Positions 36,631 through 46,000 of a stretch of 64,000 nt of DNA are shown here, piece by piece. The position numbers were made by a program, and so were the translations under genes. The notes beneath the pieces are model-generated. The model made no database searches. It saw nothing but the letters and a program-made list of their open reading frames with translations, and had not been told where the DNA came from. Origin of the DNA: Psittacicella melopsittaci (GTDB lineage: Bacteria > Pseudomonadota > Gammaproteobacteria > Enterobacterales > Psittacicellaceae); contig NZ_NRJH01000012.1 in the NCBI RefSeq assembly GCF_003585925.1, positions 1 to 64,000 on the forward strand. Direction: 5' to 3'. Each line of letters opens with the position of its first letter. Position 1 is the stretch's first letter.

Positions 36631-37043
36631 TATAATATACCGTGGCAAGTTATAACTTTTTTCTGGCAAATTTTCCTTTTTAGGTCTAGTTAGATAGAAA
36701 ATAATTCCAATTAAAGATCAGTAACTTAGATTTAAGAATTTTATTTTGGCACCCTAATCTTTTTCTAAAAAAAGTTAAAACTTTTTCCTTTTTTGCTTGT
36801 CTAACTAGGTAAGAGAAAATACCTCTAGAAATTAATTAAGTTGAAGTTTTAATCTTTAACATAACAAACTCTCACAATCTCATCTTTTAGGTCTGGCAAC
36901 CGTCTGTAATCTGTCTTACAAATATCCCAACAATATTTTCAACTTAATTCCTTTATAGAGTTATTTTTAATTAGTTCACACATTAGAAAGAGCTAGCTTA
37001 AGCTAGTTCCTGTTTAGAAAATTTACATCCAATAATACTACCC
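36631..37043 (+). promoter_or_regulatory. tpsA promoter and long 5' leader
   Basis: TATAAT at 36631-36636 suggests a start near 36643 and a leader of about 400 bases. The leader holds CTAGTTAGA (near 36686) and its exact complement TCTAACTAG (near 36799), and a palindrome CTAGCTTAAGCTAG near 36991. No strong ribosome site precedes the ATG. Confidence 0.5.
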
Positions 37044-40000
37044 ATGAATAGAATATATCGACTAAAATTAAATGATCAGGGACGCTTAGTTGTCGTTTCT
37101 GAAATCTGCAATCATGCAGGTAAAACCACAGGTGCGGTTCAAAGCACCCCAGTTGAGCTAGAGGACTATACTCTCTCAACAGAAGATAATTTAAAAATTT
37201 CGCGTATTGCCCGTCAAGGCACTAATACATTTACATCTAGCATCTGCCAACTTACAAAACGAGCTGGTAGAGCCCTAGGCATGTCTGCAACTTTAGCTAT
37301 AGCTCTATTGGGTAGTATGAGCTTAAGCGCTAAAGCACTTGCTATTAGTGGGGATCCTAGCGTAATCGCAGGTAAAGCCCAAATCGATGTAAATGGCCTA
37401 GTTACTAATATTACTTCGGTTACTGATCGTACAATTATTGATTGGAAAACTTTCAATATCGGAGTAAACGAAATCTATAACTTTATCCAAAACTCTGCGG
37501 ACTCAGCAGTACTTAACCGTGTTCTTGGTGGTCAAGTATCACAAATTCTTGGTACCCTAAGATCAAACGGACAAGTATTTATTGTTAACCCAGCAGGGAT
37601 AGTGTTTGGTAAAACAGCTACAGTTGACGTAAACTCTTTAGTAGCTTCAACTCTTGATATTAGCAATGAAGACTTCTTAGCTGGCAAGTTAAACTTTAAC
37701 TCTAGCAATGATGAAAAAATAGCAGCTATTTTAAACCAAGGTCTTATTAGCGTTGATAAAAATGGTCACATTGCCTTAGTAGGTGGTCAAGTAGTAAACA
37801 ACGGTATTCTAAAAAGTGAAAACGGTAATGTTTTCTTACTTGCAGGTCAATCAATTCAAATTAGTGACTTTAACAACCCACAAATTGTTTACACCATTAA
37901 AGCAGGTAACCAAGCGGTTAACCTTGGAGAAATCTTTGCGGGTAAACAAGGTTTAGTATTTGGTCACCAAGTAATTAACCAAGGAACAATTAAAGCAAAT
38001 GTTTCAGCTAATGGTAGTGTAGAACTTTACGCTTTAGGTGAAGGTTCGGGTACTTATGTGCCTAGCACTAACACTATTAGTGTAAGTGCTAAAGGCGAAG
38101 AACAAGGGGTTGTAATTAACAATGGTACTCTTGTTGGTCAGCAAGTTAAAGTAAATGGTGACAATATCTATTTACTTGGCAACTCAAGCATTCAAGCTCA
38201 AGCTAATGGTGAGCAAGCAGGTAAAGTTGCTATTGGTGGCTTAAACCAAGTTGGTAATGTTGCTGCTTTAGCTAAAGATGATAGCCAACTTAAAGCTCAA
38301 AAATTAGTAGTTAATAAAAACGCAACTACTCGTGCCCAAGGAACAAGCAAACAAGGTGGAGAAATCCTTGCTTATGCTAATGTAGCTTACTTTGCGGGTA
38401 ACTGGGAAACTACTGACAAGGCTGGCTTAGTAGAAACTTCTGCTAACCACGCTTACTTTAGTGATGACTTTAATGTAAGCACTAACGGTGGGACTTGGTT
38501 ATTAGACCCATTAAACATTAATGTAGTTAATGGTACAGCTCTTAACTACAATGTAAGCGATAACACTAATGTAATTTACGATTATAATCTGCAAGCTGAT
38601 GGCTCAGTTCTCATTCACTATATTAATAATGATTACAGCAATCTAGTTGCAGATACTTCAAGCACTAATTATAGCTTAAGTCTTACTGATAGCTTTATTA
38701 ACAAGCGTTTAGAGCAAAATCACGTTTACCTCTATACTCCAGATGGTAACGTAAGCTTTACTGATGCGGTAATTACTGGCTCTGATTTAAGCTTTGATTT
38801 CTATGTTTTTGCTCGTCAAGGTAATATTAGTCTTTACAATACTACTATTAACATTAGTAATAAAGATGCCGCAGTTAACCTAGTTGCAGGTAACTCAATT
38901 TACCTTAATAACAGTAACGTTACCGCAGCTAACCAAACTTACGCAGCGGTAAGAAGAATTGTTGTAGATAATACTACCCTTACTGGTAACTTAAGCTTCG
39001 CTACTGGTAGCAATGTATTTGAGAACTGGGAAGATACTATTTCTGGTTTAAATCCAGGTGGTACTTTTAACTATTCGCAAACTTCAACAACAAACGCTGG
39101 TGCAGATCAAGATACAAGCTCAACTGGAACTAAAGAAGCTATTCCTGATCCAAATGAACAAGTAGATAGCACAGCTAGCGAATATCGCTCAGGCTTTGCT
39201 TACTCAATTGCCGAAAGTGATCGTACCATTCAATTTACTAATTCGACTTTAAATATTACTAATGCAAATGCAAGCATTAACACTAATGGAACCATTGGTT
39301 TTAGTAATGTAACAGTGCTTGGTAATGCTAATAGTGTGGTTGCTGATGGTACTACTGCAAGTCAAGATTTAGTAAAAAGATTAAGTGCGTATAGAAGTAA
39401 TTTAAACATTACTTCTGGTCGTGGTGTGCTCTTTGAAGGTAACTTTGCGGTTAACAGTGCTTTAGTTAACCTAAACGCAACTTCAACTGATGAAACTGTA
39501 GTGGCTATTACCTTTACTGCAGGTACAGCTCTCAATGCAACTAACAATGGGGTTATTAACCTCTTTGCCACATCGAGCAACGGGTCAACTGCTATAAGTT
39601 ACCTCAGTAAAAACCGCTATCAAGCAACTTATGATAACGGAACTTATATAGATCCAGATCTGCAAGATACCGTGAACTTAAGCGGACGCTTCTTTATTAC
39701 CGCTAAAGTAACGAACGAAGACTATGCTCTTTCTTCAATTGCAGATCTTACAGATGCAACTCTTAATTTAGATAATGCTAACTTAACGCTAATGTATTAC
39801 AACTCAGATACTATTAGTCGCTTAAGTAGTCTCTATTTTAAAGATATTAATCTAACAAATAAATCAACGCTCTATACTTTTAACCTCAACAACAATGGTG
39901 AGTTTACTTCCCTAACTGAAAGAGGTAACCCAGTTATTATTTACGGTAACGTAAGCGTAACTAATAACTCTTTATTACGTCTTAACTCTCGTGGTGGCGT

Positions 40001-43000
40001 GTATTTTTCAAGCATGAACTACGATGACGATGGGGAACTTGTTAAAAGTAAATTCTATATAGAGCAAGGGTCTTATTTTAATAGTTATTCGCCGACCATT
40101 ATTTTTGAAGACTATGAAGTAGATATCCAAGGTGCTTCTAACATTGGTGAGTACCAACCGAACCAAAGTATTAATCTAATCTTCAAAAACGTAGATGCAA
40201 ACCTTTCTGGGGTTAACCTCGTAAACTTAAATAATTTATCGGCAACTTTTGTAGATAGTAATGTTAGTGACTTTAACCTAAGTGCGACAGCTTTAAAAGC
40301 TTTCCAACTTTATAGTGAAAACTCTAAGTACATTAACTCTACGGTAAATATTAATAGCACAGGTGAGGCTAACTTATATTTTCTCAGCACTACTTTTAAT
40401 AATACAAATGTAGATGTTAAAGGGGCTTCTGTTTTTGCTAACCGTATTTGTGCAAGTGAAGTAGCACACATTAACCTAACTAATAACTCTACCCTGAACT
40501 TTACTACAGGTAATGCAACCTCTGATGGTTTTGTGGATGCTGGAGTTTTAACTTTAGGTAACCTAAATATTACTAGTGACAACACGAATAATAGCCTAAA
40601 CTTTAGTGCTAAAGAGCTTAACTTTGCGGGAACTCTTGGTTATAGTGCGAATGTAGCTTTACAAAACTACACGGCAAATAACATAACGGTTAACAATAAA
40701 CTTAACCTAACGGCAAGAAATGAAGCAAGCAAGGCAATTGCTGAGCGTGTTTTAGGTACCGAGGATAATGAACAAAAAACTTCAGGTATCTACTTTACGG
40801 GTTACAACATTAGCGTGAACAACAACCTCACGGCTAATGCAGATGTGCTTGATTTCCACGCAACGCAAAGCTTAAATATTGCTGGTAAAGTTAATGTTAC
40901 AGGTCAAGTTTACCTCGGAGATTACCGTAGTAAAAACGACTTCCAAGGTACAGGTACAGGTCTAAACCAATACTCTACCTACAATGTTAACCTCACAGGG
41001 GAGTTAAATGTTGAAGGTGATATTACTGCTCGTAATAACATTACCCTAGATAACGGGGGTAGCCTCAATGTTAGTAATAACCTAACTTCAGATAGTAACA
41101 TTATTAACCAAAACGGCTCTGTTACGGCAAATAACATCACCGCTAACTTCTATGTACAAAGAAACGGTAGCACTAAAGTTAACCATACCCTAAAAGTGTC
41201 ACGTAACTTTGTAGCTGCTGTAGGTACAGTTGATATTAATTCCTTAACGGCAACCAATATAACCCTAAGCAGTAGAAATGCTCTGCAAATTAAAAACCTA
41301 GACTATACCACCAACCTAAATATTATCGGTGGAGCAAGTCTAACTGCCAATAATGTAACTGCAGGTGCTCAAGCTACAACTAATATTGCAGGTAACTTAA
41401 CTGTAACTGAATCTCTTAAAGTAAATGATATTACTCTTGACGGTGGTAGCCTCACTTCACAAGGGCAAACAAGTATAACCGGTGACTTTAATGCTACAGA
41501 TGCAAGCATTAATCTCGGTGACTTTACCTATAGCAAAGCATTTAACTTTACTAATACAAGCTTAAATGCAAGCAACCTCAACCTTGAACAATTCCAAGCA
41601 ACGGCAGGTAATAGCTTTAATGTAACAGGCACTCTAACTGCCAAAGATGTAGAAATCGATGGAGCAAATGTAAGTGCTGGTACTCTAGTAGCTGCTGAAG
41701 GTAATGTAGATGTTAAAAACAACTCTAACCTGACAGTAACGCAAAACTTAATTACCAAAGAGTTTAACGCAGAAAATGCAAGCTTAGATCTTGCTAACGT
41801 TGCCGTAAATAAATTTAGCACTAAAGATGTAGAGCTAAATAGTACTGGTCTAATTAACGCTCCAGAAGTAGTTTTAGGAGAAAATACAACCGCTTCTTTA
41901 ACTAACTTAAATGCAACTAACATTAATGTAACTGGTGCGAAAACAAACGTTAAAATTAGCCATAACTTAAGCAGTGAAAACCTAACCGTTACTCAGAACG
42001 CTAACCTTAGCACTGATAACGCTTCGGTAGGACAAAGCTTTAACGTAACTGAAGGTGGTCAAGTTGTTGTAACTGGTAAAACTGTAGCTCACAATATTAC
42101 AGTTAAAGACTACAACTCTAATGCAGCATTTAGTGAGATTACGGCAACTACAATTGACATTAGCGAAAATGGAAAAGCTTACCTCGGCGTAGCTGATATT
42201 AATACCCTAAATACTTCAGGGATTAGTACTGAAGTTTACGCAACAAATATTGCGGCAACTAATGTTAACGTTGATGAAGACTCACGTCTGCAAGTAGATA
42301 ACCAAATTAGAACCACAAATCTAAATGTTGGTGGTCGTGCAACTTTAGTGGCTATAAATGCTACAGCTAATGAAGTAAACATTAGTGGCAACAGTTGGGC
42401 AAGTATTGATAATATCCAAGCAACTAACATTAGCGTAAAAGATTATGCAGGTGCTTTACTCTTTAACACTAGTGCAACTAATATAGTTGTTGAAGATAAT
42501 TCTTATGCAGATTTTTGCCAAGCAAATACTTACAACCTTACGGTAACTGACTCAAACGTTAGTTTCTATACGGCTAACATTACAAAAAATCTAACTCTAA
42601 CTAACAGTAGCCTTAAAGCTGAAGAATATGTTAGATCTTTAGATGAGATTAACCTCAACGGTAGTAATCTCACCACCAAAGACCTTGCGGTAGTTAATCT
42701 AACGGCAAGCAACTCAGCAAACATTACCGTAAACCAAAGCTTAAGAGGAACTAACATTTCTCTTAACAATAGTAAGCTTGCGGTAGCCGAAGATGTAGTG
42801 GCACAAAACGCTCTGATTACTAACGAGAGTGCGATAAAAGCAGGTAATTTAACTGCTGCACATCAGCTTAATGTTGATAACGCACAAGTTGAAGTTAACC
42901 ATAGTATTAATGCAGGTGAGACTCAGTTTAGCCAAGCTAAAGTACAGGCAACTAACTTAACCAGCGACAAGTTAACTGTTCAAGGTTCAGATGTAGATTT

Positions 43001-46000
43001 AACTAACCTAACCGTAGCTGAGACTACAAGCATCGACAAAAATGCTAACCTAAATGCAACTAGTATCCGTACTGATGCTCTGGTAGTTGACCAAGCTAAT
43101 GTAAGTGCAAACAACATTGCGGTTAATACAAGTGTAACTTTAACTAACCAAGCTAAAGTTAAAGCTAGCGATAGCCTTACTTCTATGGCTATTGACCTCA
43201 ACAACGCAAGTATTGAAGCAGGTGACCTCACTACTTCAACGGCAAAAATTGCTAACGATAGCCAAGTTAATGCAACTAATACCTTTATTGCAAACGAACT
43301 AACTATCGACAACTCTAACCTCAAAGCAAATAATGCTGTGGTTAATAGTACAGCAACTCTTTCTAACACCGCAAATGTTGAAGCAAATAATAACTTTACC
43401 GCTCGTGCTGTTAAAGTAGATAACGCTAGCCTCGCGGCAAATAATCTCAGCGTTGCTTTTGACATTGAAGCAAGCAATCACAGTGAAATTACCGCAAAAG
43501 ATACTATCTCTGCGAATATCCTCAGAGGTAATAATGTAAGCATTAGTGCTAATGATATTGACGTAAAATACGAAATATCTTTAACTAATAACTCTGCGGT
43601 AGAAGCTACAGGTAATGTAAGTGCAATTAACTTAGAAGTATTCAACTCAAGCTTAGATGCAGGTAACTTAAGTCTAAGTCAAAGTGCTAACTTTGCTGAT
43701 AACGCTAAAGTAAAAGTAAGCGATACATTTGATACATATTATCTGGTTGCTAATAACTCTACTTTAGAAGCAGGGGATCTAAGTGTAGAAACAACTGCTT
43801 TACTAAATAACACTAATGTTACTCTTGATGGTGATCTTTCTGCACAAGCTCTCGTAGCTAACAACACTAATCTAAGTGCAGATAATGTTAGTGTTACAGG
43901 TGATCTAGTAGTAGATAATGGTAAAGTATCAGCGCGTGATACTATTGAAGCAGAAAACTTTAATGCTTCTAATACCACAGTAACGGCAGCTAACCTTGAG
44001 GTAGAAAACAACGCTAGCCTCTCTAATGGCACAAAAGTTACTGTAACTGATACTTTAAGTGCAGCTAACCTTGAAGCTAATCAAGTTAAAGTTGAAACTG
44101 CAAACCTTAGTGTAACTAATAACCTTAGCCTCACTAGCGACACTACAGTTACTGCAAGTGATACTTTAAGTGCAGGTAACTTAACTGCCGATAATGTAAC
44201 TGTAAACTCTAATAAAGTTGTTGTAGATAATGACGCAACTTTAACTAATGTTTCAGTTACTGCTAAAAATGATCTAAGTGTAGGTGGTAACTTCAACTCT
44301 GCAGATACAGATGTAACTGCAAATAACGTTAATGTTGGCAAGGATGCTACTTTAACTAACGGTACAGTTACTGCTAAAAATGATCTAACTGTAGGTGGTA
44401 ACCTTAAAGCTGAAAAAGTTAACCTAAACGCTAACAACCTTAAAGTAGAAAATGATACTACTTTAACTGATGGTACAGTTACTGTAGGTAACGATCTAAC
44501 TGTAGGTGGAAACCTCAAAGCTGACAAAGTATCTGTAAACGCTAACAACCTAGAAGTAGGTGCAGACGCTACTTTAACTAACGGTTCAGTTACTACTGAA
44601 AATAACTTAAGTGTTGGTGGCAATCTTGAAGCAAACACTGTAGACTTAAAAGCTAATAACCTTACAGTTGCTCAAGATGTTACTCTAACTAATCTTACAG
44701 TTACTGCAAATAACGACCTAAATGTAGGTGGTAACCTTAACGCAGATAGAGTAGCTGTAAACGCTAATAACCTTACAGTAGCCGAAGATGCTACTCTAAC
44801 TAATGGTCCAGTTGCTTTAGGTAATGACCTAAGTGTAGGTGGTAACCTTAAAACAGAAAATGTAGTTGTAAACGCTAATGATGTTACTGTTGAAGGTGAT
44901 GCTACTTTAAGTAAGGGTGCAGTTTATGCTCGTAATGATCTAAGTGTTGGTGGTAGCCTCAACGCAGAAAATGTAAACTTAAACGCTAACAACAACGTTA
45001 AAGTAAACGAAGATGCTACTTTAACTAATGGTACAGTTACTGCTGGTAATGACTTAAGTGTTGGTGGTAGCCTCAACTCAGAAAATGTTGACTTAAGTGC
45101 TAACAACCTTACTGTTAACAAGGACGCTACTTTAACTAACGGTACAGTTACTGCTGGTAATGACCTAAGTGTTGGTGGTAGCCTCAACGCAGAAGAAGTA
45201 GACTTAAGTGCTAACAACCTTACTGTTAACAAGGACGCTACTTTAACTAACGGTACAGTTACTGCAGGTAATGACCTAAGTGTTGGTGGTAACCTCAATA
45301 CTGATAAAGTAGATGTAAGTGCAAATGACCTTACAGTTAACGGGGACGCTACTTTAACTAACGGTACAGTTACTGCAACTAACGACCTAAGTGTCGGCGG
45401 TAACCTCAATACTGATAAAGTAGATGTAAGTGCAAATGACCTTACAGTTAACGGGGACGCTACTTTAACTAACGGTACAGTTACTGCAACTAACGACTTA
45501 AGTGTTGGTGGTAACCTTAAAGCAGATAATGTAGATGTAACTGCTAACTACGTTACTGTTGGTAAAGAAGCTACTTTAACTAATGTTACTGTTACAGCAA
45601 GCGGTGATGTTAACGCTAATAGCTTAACAGCTGACAATGTAACTGTTACAGCAACTAACCTTGAGGTAGAAAACAACGCTAGCCTAACTAACGATACATC
45701 AGTTACGGTTACCGATACCTTAAGTGCAGGTAACTTAACTGCTGATAACACAACACTTAACGCTAATGACGTTAAAGTAGACAAAGATGCTAGTTTAACT
45801 GACGTTACCGTTAAAGCTGGTAATGACCTAAGTGTTGGTGGTAACCTTAAAGCAGATAATGTAGATGTAACTGCTAACGACGTTACTGTTGGTAAAGAAG
45901 CTACTTTAATTAATGTTACAGTTACAGCAGGTGGCGATGTTAAAGCTGGTAGCTTAACAGCTAACAATGCAACTGTTACAGCAAATGACGTTAAAGTAGA

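Larger units (their letters stand above)
35170..37043. other. 1.9-kb non-coding interval before the TpsA adhesin
   Basis: No supported gene. Contents: a hairpin near the ecf leader (35231-35262), a long palindrome (35447-35474), small hairpins at 35705-35728 and 35764-35780, purine-rich imperfect repeats (about 36000-36330), and the tpsA promoter and 400-base leader. A Lys-rich 72-codon frame at 35626-35844 (minus) has no other support. Confidence 0.65.
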
